A stretch of DNA of 64,000 bases, from NCBI RefSeq assembly GCF_900250075.1, contig NZ_LT977070.1:1681634-1745633 (forward strand), read 5' to 3'. Both the position numbers and the translations under genes were made by a program. Shown here in pieces: positions 17,742 through 25,741 of this stretch (position 1 is the first letter of the stretch; each line of letters opens with the position of its first letter). The notes under the pieces were generated by a model. That model was not told the DNA's origin and made no database searches. It saw only the letters and a program-made list of their open reading frames with translations. This stretch comes from Cupriavidus taiwanensis. GTDB lineage: Bacteria > Pseudomonadota > Gammaproteobacteria > Burkholderiales > Burkholderiaceae.

Positions 17742-17832
17742 CCTGGCGCCCAGCCAGCCGCGCCGGCGACCGCGTTTTGCGGTGCAGCCAGCGCGGCGCA
17801 CAAGGCGGCGGAGCTTGTATTTGGCCGCCGGT

Positions 17833-17857
17833 TTCGCGGGCCGTCATGGCCCGCGAA
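17833..17857 (+). terminator. Hairpin after phaB1, possible terminator
   Basis: A 10-bp stem (17833-17842 with 17848-17857) around GTCAT, followed by TCATTT, lies 92 nt after phaB1. The U-tract is poor, so termination may be weak or Rho-assisted. The rest of the 420-nt gap to phaR holds no gene; it contains a TAGAAT (17950-17955) and an inverted repeat (18104-18123). Confidence 0.5.
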
Positions 17858-18103
17858 TCATTTCCGGGGGTGCAGCATCGGCTTCGCGGCGCACCGGTCT
17901 ACCGGGTTTTCCTTAAGCCTCGTCGCTTTTCTTAGTGCTTTGTTGGGCATAGAATCAGGGCAGCGGCGCAGCCAGCACCATAGTCGTGCAGCATCGCCCT
18001 CGCGGGGGCGAGACGGCGGGCCGCGGCGCGCAGCCATGCGCGAACAGCCGCAACACGGCCGACACGACTACAGCAGATGGCGCGGGCGGTACCGATTTGC
18101 GCA

Positions 18104-18123
18104 CTGCACCCCATGCGGTGCAG
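18104..18123. promoter_or_regulatory. Inverted repeat upstream of phaR, possible PhaR operator
   Basis: CTGCACC-N6-GGTGCAG lies 38 nt before the phaR start. PhaR is known to bind its own promoter region in R. eutropha, and TGC-rich CTGC/GCAG dyads are bound by PhaR in Paracoccus. The match here is by pattern only; the site could equally be a leader hairpin. Confidence 0.35.
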
Positions 18124-18161
18124 CAGCGCGCAATCAGCGACGACACAAGGACAGAGCACCG

Positions 18162-18713
18162 ATGGCCACGACCAAAAAAGGCGCAGAGCGACTGATCAAA
18201 AAGTATCCCAATCGCAGGCTCTACGATACCCAGACCAGCACCTACATCACCCTGGCCGACGTCAAACAGCTGGTGATGGATTCCGAGGAGTTCAAGGTCG
18301 TCGACGCCAAGTCCGGTGACGAACTGACGCGCAGCATCCTGCTGCAGATCATCCTGGAAGAAGAGACCGGCGGCGTGCCGATGTTCTCCAGCGCGATGCT
18401 GTCGCAGATCATCCGCTTCTACGGCCATGCCATGCAGGGCATGATGGGCACCTACCTGGAAAAGAACATCCAGGCCTTCATCGACATCCAGAACAAGCTG
18501 GCCGAGAACTCCAAGGGCTTGTATTCCGGCGAAGCGTTCAGCCCCGACATGTGGTCGCAGTTCATGAACATGCAGGGCCCGATGATGCAGGGCATGATGA
18601 GCAACTACATCGAGCAGAGCAAGAACCTGTTCGTGCAGATGCAGGAGCAGATGCAGAACCAGGCCAAGAACATGTTCGGCACGTTCCCGTTCAACCAGCC
18701 GGACAAGAAGTAG
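18162..18713 (+). CDS. phaR: PHB synthesis repressor PhaR
   Basis: 183 residues. An N-terminal PHB/PHA accumulation regulator DNA-binding domain (RLIKKYPNRRLYDTQTSTYI, residues 9-28) is followed by a second conserved block (EETGGVPMFSSAMLSQIIRF). The C-terminal half is Met/Gln-rich amphipathic helix (NMQGPMMQGMM, MQEQMQNQAKNM), thought to bind nascent PHB. PhaR represses the phasin gene phaP1 and itself until granules titrate it away. It is transcribed separately from phaCAB. The frame is open upstream, but only the ATG at 18162 gives the conserved MATTKKGAERLIKKYP start. Confidence 0.97.
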   Translation: MATTKKGAERLIKKYPNRRLYDTQTSTYITLADVKQLVMDSEEFKVVDAKSGDELTRSILLQIILEEETGGVPMFSSAMLSQIIRFYGHAMQGMMGTYLEKNIQAFIDIQNKLAENSKGLYSGEAFSPDMWSQFMNMQGPMMQGMMSNYIEQSKNLFVQMQEQMQNQAKNMFGTFPFNQPDKK

Positions 18714-18767
18714 CAACAAGCGGCGGCGGGCCGGGTGCCCGCCACGCATCCGCACCCGGGCCGGCGC

Positions 18768-19058
18768 TCAGCCGGCGCTTGCGCGCAGGCGAATCCCCAG
18801 CGCCCGCATCACCTTCCAGATCGTCCCGAATTCCGGATTGCCTTCGCCCGACAGCGAACGGTAGAGGCTTTCGCGCGACAGGCCGGTTTCGCGGGCCAGC
18901 CGCGTCATGCCGCGGGCGCGTGCGACCACGCCGAGCGCGTAAGCAATGAAGCGATCGTCGTCGCCGGCCTCGGCCAGGCAGGCGTCCAGGTAGGCGGCGA
19001 TTTCTTTTTCGTTGCGCAGTTGTGCGGCCGAGTCCCAAGGGCGGGTTGGTTCTTTCAT
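18768..19058 (-). CDS. HTH antitoxin of a type II toxin-antitoxin pair
   Basis: 96 residues resembling the probable addiction-module antidote family (HigA-like). A helix-turn-helix lies at about residues 49-70 (ARGMTRLARETGLSRESLYR), then LSGEGNPEFGTIWKVMRALG. The N terminus holds a helical region (DSAAQLRNEKEIAAYLDACL) likely to bind the toxin. It starts 3 nt after the toxin stop codon, so the order is toxin first, antitoxin second, as in HigBA-type systems. It probably neutralises the toxin and represses the operon at the palindrome upstream. Both genes point against phaR and lie between phaR and dusC. Confidence 0.85.
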   Translation of the reverse strand: MKEPTRPWDSAAQLRNEKEIAAYLDACLAEAGDDDRFIAYALGVVARARGMTRLARETGLSRESLYRSLSGEGNPEFGTIWKVMRALGIRLRASAG

Positions 19059-19061
19059 GGC

Positions 19062-19361
19062 TCACTCCAGGTCAAGATTCACCGCGAGGTGGCGTGCCCG
19101 TTCGATAACAGCGCGCTGGGTCGACTTGTTGCCGCCGCAGAGAAGAACGACAAGAACTTCGCCGCGTCGCTGAATATAGATGCGGTAGCCGGGACCATGA
19201 TCCACCCGCATTTCGAAGATGCCACCGCCACGGGCTTTCACGTCGCCTGGATTTCCGTTCAGCATGCGGTCGATTCGGACCTGGATGCGAATCCTGGCGG
19301 CGTTGTCGCGCAAGGCGGAGTACCAGCGGTCGAACGTTTGGGTTGTGCGGATGCTGAGCAT
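19062..19361 (-). CDS. RelE/ParE-superfamily toxin (addiction module killer protein)
   Basis: 99 residues with the family pattern: IRTTQTFDRWYSALRD at the N terminus, ARIRIQVRIDRMLNGNPGDVK, then GGGIFEMRVDHGPGYRIYIQ and VLLCGGNKSTQ at the C terminus. These core strands resemble HigB/RelE mRNA interferases; ParE-like gyrase poisons share the fold, so the target is undecided. The conserved Arg and Tyr of GPGYRIYI are present and no defect is visible, so it is probably intact. It is first in a two-gene operon behind a perfect palindrome. Confidence 0.85.
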   Translation of the reverse strand: MLSIRTTQTFDRWYSALRDNAARIRIQVRIDRMLNGNPGDVKARGGGIFEMRVDHGPGYRIYIQRRGEVLVVLLCGGNKSTQRAVIERARHLAVNLDLE

Positions 19362-19369
19362 ACCACACC

Positions 19370-19385
19370 GTAGCCTTTAGGCTAC
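19370..19385. promoter_or_regulatory. Palindromic operator of the toxin-antitoxin operon
   Basis: GTAGCCT-TT-AGGCTAC is a perfect 7-bp dyad starting 9 nt upstream of the toxin ATG. It overlaps the expected promoter: TTCCAC-N17-TACGGT on the minus strand would place the -10 within its proximal arm. Toxin-antitoxin operons are usually autorepressed at such a site. Confidence 0.65.
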
Positions 19386-19580
19386 AGGTGTGGAATCACC
19401 GATTCCCGAAAAACCGCCCCATCCCAAAGCAGGTAGAATGCGCGCTTTGCCCCATCCGGGGCCACGGTATCGCATCTTTCGGCGGCTCAGTCTGGGACTC
19501 GCCTTGTTTGCGCGGCGTCCCATGTCCCACCTTCTCCAATCTTCCTGTCCGGCGCCGGTGCCCGCGGCGCGGTGCCTGCC

Positions 19581-20537
19581 ATGAGCCGGCTGTTCCTGGC
19601 CCCGATGGAAGGGCTTGCCGACTATGTGCTGCGCGATGTGCTGACAGATACCGGCGGTTACGACGGCTGCGTGTCGGAATTCGTGCGGGTGACGGGATCG
19701 CTGCTGCCGGCGCGGGTCTATGAGCGCGACACGCCCGAGATCCTGTCCGGCGGCTATACCCGCAGCGGCACGCCGATGGTGATCCAGCTGCTCGGCAGCG
19801 ATCCCGAGTGGCTGGCGCGCAATGCCGCCTATGCCGCGACCCTGTCGCCGCACGGCATCGACCTGAACTTCGGTTGTCCCGCCAAGGTGGTCAACCGTCA
19901 TGGCGGCGGGGCGATGCTGCTGGCCGATCCGCCGCTGCTTAACCGGATCGTCGCGTCGGTGCGCGCCGCGGTGCCGGCCAACATCCCCGTGACCGCCAAG
20001 ATGCGGCTGGGCGTGTCGGATACCGCGCTGGCCATCGATTGCGCCACCGCGCTGGCCGAAGGCGGCGCGGCCTCGCTGGTGGTGCATGCCCGCACGCGCG
20101 ACCACGGCTACCGGCCGCCGGCCCACTGGGACTGGATCGCACGCATTGCGGCGGCCGTCGACATACCCGTGATAGCGAATGGCGACGTCTGGACCGTCGC
20201 GGACTGGGCGCGCTGCCGCGAAGTCAGCGGCTGCGACGACGTCATGATCGGCCGCGGCGCGGTCTCGGACCCGTTCCTGGCTCTGCGCATTCGCGGCCAG
20301 ATGGCCAGCACGCCGTGCGCCGAGGAATGGCCGCTGGTGCTGGGCCAGATCGCGACGTACCTGAACAAGCTGCATGCGCGCATTGCCTCGTGCCACGAGC
20401 ATGGACGCGTCAAGCTCTGGCTCAGCTACCTGAAGCGGACCTGGCCGCAGGCGGGCGAACTGCATGCGGCGATCCGGCGGATGCAGGACTCGCTGCAGAT
20501 CGCGCAGGTCCTGCAAGCCCAGCAACGCGCGGAGTGA
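19581..20537 (+). CDS. dusC: tRNA-dihydrouridine(16) synthase DusC
   Basis: 318 residues from the ATG at 19581 (an upstream GTG at 19572 is also in frame). An FMN-dependent TIM barrel that reduces uridine in the tRNA D-loop. Key features: LAPMEGLADYVLRD at the start, the catalytic Cys in FGCPAKVVNRHGGGAML, the VHARTRDHGY block and IANGDVWT. The EFVRVTG and Ser-rich segments fit DusC (U16-specific) better than DusA or DusB. It has its own upstream region (19386-19580), where a TAGAAT (19434-19439) is a possible -10. Confidence 0.9.
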   Translation: MSRLFLAPMEGLADYVLRDVLTDTGGYDGCVSEFVRVTGSLLPARVYERDTPEILSGGYTRSGTPMVIQLLGSDPEWLARNAAYAATLSPHGIDLNFGCPAKVVNRHGGGAMLLADPPLLNRIVASVRAAVPANIPVTAKMRLGVSDTALAIDCATALAEGGAASLVVHARTRDHGYRPPAHWDWIARIAAAVDIPVIANGDVWTVADWARCREVSGCDDVMIGRGAVSDPFLALRIRGQMASTPCAEEWPLVLGQIATYLNKLHARIASCHEHGRVKLWLSYLKRTWPQAGELHAAIRRMQDSLQIAQVLQAQQRAE

Positions 20538-20695
20538 CTTCGCCGTAACCGTGGCCCGGCAGCATGTCGTGCGTCAGGCGCCGGCAAATTCCGGCAAACG
20601 GTTAAAATGCGCGATTGCCTGTTTCGCGCCTGGCGGCCTTGTCTCAGTGATCGACGGTCCGGCCGCCGCGCCTTGCCCCACATTCGGATTCCAAC

Positions 20696-22075
20696 GTGAA
20701 AAACCCCTCAGAAGCAACGAACCAGAAAGACCATAGTCCGCGTGTGGGATTCGTTTCCCTTGGCTGCCCGAAAGCGCTGGTCGACTCGGAGCAGATCATC
20801 ACCCAGCTGCGCGCCGAGGGCTACGCCATCAGCGGCACCTATGACGGCGCCGACCTGGTCGTGGTCAACACCTGCGGCTTTATCGACGAAGCGGTGCAGG
20901 AAAGCCTGGACGCGATCGGTGAAGCGCTGACCGAGAATGGCAAGGTCATCGTCACCGGCTGCCTGGGCGCGAAGAAGGACGCGGCGGGCCACGACATCGT
21001 GTCGTCGGTGCATCCCAAGGTGCTGGCCGTGACCGGCCCGCACGCGCTGGGCGAGGTGATGCAGGCGGTGCACACGCACCTGCCCAAGCCGCACGACCCG
21101 TTCACCGACCTGGTGCCGGCCGCGGGCATCAAGCTCACGCCCAAGCACTACGCCTACCTGAAGATCTCCGAGGGCTGCAACCACCGCTGCTCGTTCTGCA
21201 TCATCCCGTCGATGCGCGGCGACCTGGTCTCGCGCCCGGTGGCCGAGGTCATGCTGGAGGCCGAGAACCTGTTCAAGGCCGGGGTCAAGGAACTGCTGGT
21301 GATCTCGCAGGACACCAGCGCCTACGGCGTCGACGTCAAGTACCGGACCGGTTTCTGGAACGGCCGTCCGCTCAAGAGCCGCATGACCGAACTGGTGGCG
21401 GCGCTGGGCGAACTGGCGGCGCAGTACGGCGCCTGGGTGCGCCTGCACTATGTGTACCCATACCCGCACGTCGACGAGATCATCCCGCTGATGAACAATG
21501 GCCACGTGCTTCCGTACCTCGACGTGCCGCTGCAGCATGCTCATCCGGACGTGCTCAAGCGCATGAAGCGCCCGGCCAACGCCGAGAAGACCATGGACCG
21601 CATCCGCGCCTGGCGCGAGATCTGTCCGGAACTGACCATCCGCAGCACCTTTATCGCCGGCTTCCCGGGCGAGACCGAGGCCGAGTTCCAGACCTTGCTG
21701 GATTTCATTGCCGAGGCCGAACTGGACCGCGTCGGCTGCTTCGCGTATTCGCCGGTGGAAGGCGCCACGGCCAACGACCTGCCGGGCGCGCTGCCCGACG
21801 AAGTGCGCGAGGAACGCCGCGCCCGCTTCATGGAAGTGGCCGAGGCGGTGTCCGCCCGTCGCCTGCAGCGCAAGGTCGGCCAGACCCTGCGCGTGCTGGT
21901 CGACGAGGTCAACCAGGATGGCGGCATCGGCCGCTCGTCGGCGGATGCGCCGGAAATCGACGGTCTGGTCTATATCGCGCCGCCGCAACGGACTTCGCAA
22001 CGCTACCGCGCCGGCGAGTTCGTCGATGTGAAGATCACCGGCGCCGACGGCCACGACCTGTGGGGCGAGGTCTGA
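20696..22075 (+). CDS. rimO: Ribosomal protein S12 methylthiotransferase RimO
   Basis: 459 residues with a GTG start at 20696. A radical-SAM enzyme that adds a methylthio group to the conserved Asp of ribosomal protein S12. The UPF0004 domain holds three cluster cysteines ([23 protein letters not shown]). The radical SAM motif CxxxCxxC is in [16 protein letters not shown]-terminal TRAM domain follows ([12 protein letters not shown] to the end). The substrate assignment to RimO over MiaB rests on the [13 protein letters not shown] terminus. The upstream gap contains TTAAAAT, a possible -10. Confidence 0.95.
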   Translation: MKNPSEATNQKDHSPRVGFVSLGCPKALVDSEQIITQLRAEGYAISGTYDGADLVVVNTCGFIDEAVQESLDAIGEALTENGKVIVTGCLGAKKDAAGHDIVSSVHPKVLAVTGPHALGEVMQAVHTHLPKPHDPFTDLVPAAGIKLTPKHYAYLKISEGCNHRCSFCIIPSMRGDLVSRPVAEVMLEAENLFKAGVKELLVISQDTSAYGVDVKYRTGFWNGRPLKSRMTELVAALGELAAQYGAWVRLHYVYPYPHVDEIIPLMNNGHVLPYLDVPLQHAHPDVLKRMKRPANAEKTMDRIRAWREICPELTIRSTFIAGFPGETEAEFQTLLDFIAEAELDRVGCFAYSPVEGATANDLPGALPDEVREERRARFMEVAEAVSARRLQRKVGQTLRVLVDEVNQDGGIGRSSADAPEIDGLVYIAPPQRTSQRYRAGEFVDVKITGADGHDLWGEV

Positions 22076-22151
22076 GCTAGTCCCGGCAGACGATGCCGGC
22101 ACGGCTGCCATTAGGTAAAAGTACGACCGTTCGCTTTGGCTGCGCTGCGGC

Positions 22152-22157
22152 TATACT
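22152..22157 (+). promoter_or_regulatory. Possible -10 element of bktB
   Basis: TATACT lies 33 nt upstream of the bktB ATG. A poor TTCGCT (22130-22135) at 16 nt is the only -35 candidate. It suggests bktB is transcribed on its own and not only from rimO. Confidence 0.4.
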
Positions 22158-22190
22158 GTGCGGTGCAACATAACCTGGATGGAGACAGTC

Positions 22191-23375
22191 ATGACGCGTG
22201 AAGTGGTAGTAGTGAGCGGTGTCCGCACCGCGATCGGAACCTTTGGCGGCAGCCTGAAGGACGTGGCCCCGGCCGAGCTGGGCGCGCTGGTGGTGCGCGA
22301 GGCGCTGGCCCGCGCGCAGGTATCGGGCGACGACGTCGGCCATGTGGTGTTCGGCAACGTGATCCAGACTGAGCCGCGCGACATGTACCTCGGCCGCGTC
22401 GCCGCCGTCAACGGCGGCGTGTCGGTCAACGCCCCGGCGCTGACCGTCAACCGCCTGTGCGGTTCGGGCCTGCAGGCCATCGTCAGCGCCGCGCAGACCA
22501 TCCTGCTGGGCGATGCCGACGTCGCCATCGGCGGCGGTGCCGAAAGCATGAGCCGCGCCCCCTACCTGGCCCCGGCGGCACGCTGGGGCGCGCGCATGGG
22601 CGATGCCGGCTTGGTCGACATGATGCTGGGCGCGCTGCACGACCCGTTCCACCGCATCCACATGGGCGTGACCGCCGAAAACGTCGCCAAGGAATACGAG
22701 ATCTCGCGCGCGCAGCAGGACGAAGCCGCGCTGGAATCGCACCGCCGCGCCTCCGCCGCGATCAAGGCCGGCTACTTCAAGGACCAGATCGTCCCGGTGG
22801 TGACCAAGGGCCGCAAGGGCGAGGTCAGCTTCGACACCGACGAGCATGTGCGCCATGACGCCACCATGGACGACATGACCAAGCTCAAGCCGGTCTTCGT
22901 CAAGGAAAACGGCACCGTCACCGCCGGCAATGCCTCGGGCCTGAACGACGCCGCCGCCGCGGTGGTGATGATGGAGCGCGCCGAGGCCGAGCGCCGCGGC
23001 CTGAAGCCGCTGGCGCGCCTGGTGTCCTACGGCCATGCCGGCGTCGACCCCAGGACCATGGGCATCGGCCCGGTGCCGGCGACCAGGATCGCGCTGGAGC
23101 GTGCCGGCCTGCAGGTGTCGGACCTGGACGTGATCGAAGCCAACGAGGCCTTTGCCGCGCAGGCCTGTGCGGTCAGCAAGGCGCTTGGCCTGGACCCGGC
23201 CAAGGTCAACCCGAATGGCTCGGGCATCTCGCTGGGCCACCCGATCGGCGCCACCGGCGCGCTGATCACGGTCAAGGCGCTGCATGAGCTGAACCGCGTG
23301 CAAGGCCGCTACGCGCTGGTGACGATGTGCATCGGCGGCGGGCAGGGCATTGCCGCCATCTTCGAACGGATCTGA
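22191..23375 (+). CDS. bktB: Broad-range beta-ketothiolase BktB
   Basis: 394 residues, nearly identical to H16 BktB as remembered. It condenses acetyl-CoA with propionyl-CoA or longer acyl-CoA, so it supplies 3-hydroxyvalerate units for copolymer PHA and also works in reverse. Catalytic Cys90 (NRLCGSG), His350 (LGHPIGATG) and Cys380 (MCIGGGQG) are present. GGAGAC precedes the ATG at 22191; an upstream in-frame ATG at 22158 lies just after the -10 and is less likely. It is separated from phaCAB by phaR, the toxin-antitoxin pair, dusC and rimO. Confidence 0.97.
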   Translation: MTREVVVVSGVRTAIGTFGGSLKDVAPAELGALVVREALARAQVSGDDVGHVVFGNVIQTEPRDMYLGRVAAVNGGVSVNAPALTVNRLCGSGLQAIVSAAQTILLGDADVAIGGGAESMSRAPYLAPAARWGARMGDAGLVDMMLGALHDPFHRIHMGVTAENVAKEYEISRAQQDEAALESHRRASAAIKAGYFKDQIVPVVTKGRKGEVSFDTDEHVRHDATMDDMTKLKPVFVKENGTVTAGNASGLNDAAAAVVMMERAEAERRGLKPLARLVSYGHAGVDPRTMGIGPVPATRIALERAGLQVSDLDVIEANEAFAAQACAVSKALGLDPAKVNPNGSGISLGHPIGATGALITVKALHELNRVQGRYALVTMCIGGGQGIAAIFERI

Positions 23376-23383
23376 GGATTGCC

Positions 23384-24007
23384 TTGCGCGTGGCCCGGCT
23401 GACCGACCTTTGCACGACCCTTGGCGCCGCCGCCGTGCTCGCCCTGGCGGGCGCGGCGCAGGCGGCGCCGGCCACCGAGCTGTCGACCGGCCCGGTGAGC
23501 GGCGCCACCGCTGGCGGTGAAGCGCTGGGCCTGAACCAGGCCATCCGCGACGGCGAGGCCCGCCGCGGCGCGGCGCTGTCGACCGGCGCCGCCCGGCCGC
23601 TGGCACCGCGGCCGGAATACGCGTCGCTGCCGGTCTATGTCGGCAAGGTCGGCGACCAGCCGGTGCGCCTGCGCCTGGGCCCCAAGCCCGACGAACGCGA
23701 CAGCGTGCGCGGCGAATACAGCGGCCGCGGCGCCGGCGTGCGGCTGCTGGCCGGCGAGTGGGAAGACGGCGCCTTCCTGATGGAGGAGTCCGACGACGGC
23801 ACCAGGGTGTCGGGCAACTGGGAAGGCACCATCGACGCCAGCGGCGCCGTGCGCGGCACCTGGACCGATGCCTTCAACCCGGCCATCGTGCTGCCGTTCT
23901 TTATCCGCCCGCTCGGCATGCTGGTGATTCCCCCGTTCGACATGAGGCCCAACAGCGGCGTCACCTACGCGCCGCCGCCACCGAAGTCGTCGATTTCCGG
24001 CTGGTAG
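23384..24007 (+). CDS. Exported protein of unknown function
   Basis: About 207 residues from a TTG at 23384, which has a GAGGA ribosome site 5 nt upstream; the site overlaps the bktB stop. A signal peptide is clear (LCTTLGAAAVLALAGAAQAAPA, cleavage near residue 27). The mature protein has a beta-rich region (YVGKVGDQPVRLRLGPKPDE, GEYSGRGAGVRLLAGEW, VSGNWEGTIDASGAVRGTWT) of the kind seen in periplasmic lipocalin-like folds, and a Pro-rich C terminus. I do not recognise a named family. Co-transcription with bktB is likely from the 8-nt gap. Confidence 0.65.
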   Translation: MRVARLTDLCTTLGAAAVLALAGAAQAAPATELSTGPVSGATAGGEALGLNQAIRDGEARRGAALSTGAARPLAPRPEYASLPVYVGKVGDQPVRLRLGPKPDERDSVRGEYSGRGAGVRLLAGEWEDGAFLMEESDDGTRVSGNWEGTIDASGAVRGTWTDAFNPAIVLPFFIRPLGMLVIPPFDMRPNSGVTYAPPPPKSSISGW

Positions 24008-24171
24008 GCCTTTTCCGGCGCCACGCGCTGAAGCCTCCCGGTGGCGCGGGCGGCATTTGCTGGTAAGCTCGGAGGCTCATCGCGTCTCATGCCTGACCGT
24101 GCCGCACTCTAAAGCACTCCGCCCCATTGGCCGAGTGACGCGGCCGCCCGGCAGCCAGCAAGGAAACCGCC

Positions 24172-25389
24172 GTGTCCGATTCCCCATCCGACAAGCCCGC
24201 ATCCCATTACCTGCAGACCGTCGCGGTCCAGCCCGAGCTGGACATCGCCCCCGGCTTTGCCTCGTTCTCCCCGGCCACGCACCGCGGCTCGACCGTGGTG
24301 TTCCGCAACCTCGCCGAACTGCGCGCGCATGGCGACGGCGCCACCACCTACTGGCGCTACGGCCTGCATGCCACGCCGACCAGCGAGGCGCTGTGCCAGC
24401 ACCTGGCGCTGCTCGAGGGCGCGCGCCACACGCTGCTGCAGCCGTCGGGCCTGGCGGCGATCTCGCTGGTGTATTTCGCGCTGCTCAAGAGCGGCGACGA
24501 CGTGCTGGTGCCGCATAACGTCTACGGCCCCAACCGCGACCATGGCGAGTGGCTGGCGCGCGACTTCGGCGTGACCGTGCGCTACTACGATCCCATGGAC
24601 GCCGCCGCGCTGCCCGCGCTGATCCAGCCCAACACGCGCCTGATCTGGATGGAGTCGCCCGGCTCGGTGACGATGGAAGTGCCCGACTGCGGCGCCATCG
24701 TCGCCGCGGCGCGCGCGCGCGGCGTGCTGACCGCGATCGACAATACCTGGTCGGCCGGCGTCTACTTCCGCCCGTTCGAACTGGGCATCGATATCTCGGT
24801 GCAGGCGCTGACCAAGTACCAGTCGGGCGGCAGCGACGTGCTGATGGGCGCGGTGCTGACCTGCGACGATGGCCTGCACGGCCGGCTCAAGCGCGCCCGC
24901 ATGCTGATGGGCTGGGGCGTGTCCGCCGATGACTGCCATCTGGTGCTGCGCGCGCTGCCGAGCCTGCCGGTGCGCCTGGCCGCGCACGACCGCGCCGCCC
25001 GCGAGGTGGCCGAATGGCTGCGCCAGCGGCCGGAGGTGGCCCGCGTGCTGCATCCCGCGCTGCCGGACTGTCCCGGCCATGCCAACTGGCGCCGCGAATT
25101 CACCGGCGCCAGCGGGCTGTTTGCCATCGTGCTGCGCGAGCGCCATACGCGCCAGCAGGTCGATGCCTTCGTCGAAGCCCTGCAGCTGTTTGCCATCGGC
25201 TGGTCGTGGGGCGGCGCGCACAGCCTGGCGGTGCCGTACCACGTGCAGGGCATGCGCCCGGCCGGCACCTGGCCGCCGGCGGGCTGGGACGATACCGGCG
25301 AGCTGGTGCGGCTCTATATCGGCCTGGAAGACACGCGCGACCTGATCGCCGATCTGCGCCAGGCGATCGAGGGCACGCTGTCCGCCTGA
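24172..25389 (+). CDS. metC: Cystathionine beta-lyase-like PLP enzyme
   Basis: 405 residues, GTG start at 24172 with AAGGA 8 nt upstream. Cys/Met metabolism PLP family (fold type I). The PLP lysine is Lys215 in LTKYQSGGSDV, and the preceding AIDNTWSAGVYF block holds the cofactor Asp. The GIDISVQALTKY context and TYWRYGLHATPT near residue 60 are typical of MetC, which cleaves cystathionine to homocysteine, pyruvate and ammonia. Related lyases and gamma-synthases share these motifs, so substrate specificity is inferred. Confidence 0.85.
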   Translation: MSDSPSDKPASHYLQTVAVQPELDIAPGFASFSPATHRGSTVVFRNLAELRAHGDGATTYWRYGLHATPTSEALCQHLALLEGARHTLLQPSGLAAISLVYFALLKSGDDVLVPHNVYGPNRDHGEWLARDFGVTVRYYDPMDAAALPALIQPNTRLIWMESPGSVTMEVPDCGAIVAAARARGVLTAIDNTWSAGVYFRPFELGIDISVQALTKYQSGGSDVLMGAVLTCDDGLHGRLKRARMLMGWGVSADDCHLVLRALPSLPVRLAAHDRAAREVAEWLRQRPEVARVLHPALPDCPGHANWRREFTGASGLFAIVLRERHTRQQVDAFVEALQLFAIGWSWGGAHSLAVPYHVQGMRPAGTWPPAGWDDTGELVRLYIGLEDTRDLIADLRQAIEGTLSA

Positions 25390-25402
25390 GCGGGCGGCAA
25401 CG

Positions 25403-25642
25403 TCAGGCTGGCTGCCTCAGCGCCAGGTTGAGCTGGTCGACGACTTCGGCCCAGTCGGCGTCGTCGAGCAGCTCGTCGCGCAGCAGGGCGGCCTGGGCGG
25501 GCGTCCAGAACGGGGCTTCGGCCAGGTCGAGGGTCTCGGGCAGCGGCGCATGCTTGCCGATGAAGTTGCGGATGCTGGCTTCGTCGGACGCCAGGCCAAG
25601 CTGGTCGAACAGTTCTGAAAACTGGTGGAAGGTCGGTTCCAT
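25403..25642 (-). CDS. DUF2789 family protein
   Basis: 79 residues, single domain. The pattern FxELFDQLGLASDEASIRNFI, His-Ala-Pro-Leu, APFWTPAQAALLRDEL and DADWAEVVDQLNLAL agrees with DUF2789, small soluble helical proteins of unknown function. It is convergent with metC (13-nt gap). It stands downstream of the PepSY operon but is separated from it by a strong terminator, so it has its own promoter. Confidence 0.75.
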   Translation of the reverse strand: MEPTFHQFSELFDQLGLASDEASIRNFIGKHAPLPETLDLAEAPFWTPAQAALLRDELLDDADWAEVVDQLNLALRQPA

Positions 25643-25696
25643 GATGGTTGGGCTCGCGGTGGTTGAACTCAGGTAGTGTAGGGCAGTCCCGACAAC

Positions 25697-25726
25697 AAAA
25701 AACGGACGCCGCGGCGTCCGTTTTTT
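25697..25726. terminator. Intrinsic terminator after the PepSY gene
   Basis: A 14-bp perfect inverted repeat (25697-25710 with 25713-25726), with A-tract and T-tract arms, lies 16 nt after the stop of the minus-strand PepSY gene. It can act in both directions. Confidence 0.9.
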
Positions 25727-25741
25727 TATTGCGGCAGCGCT

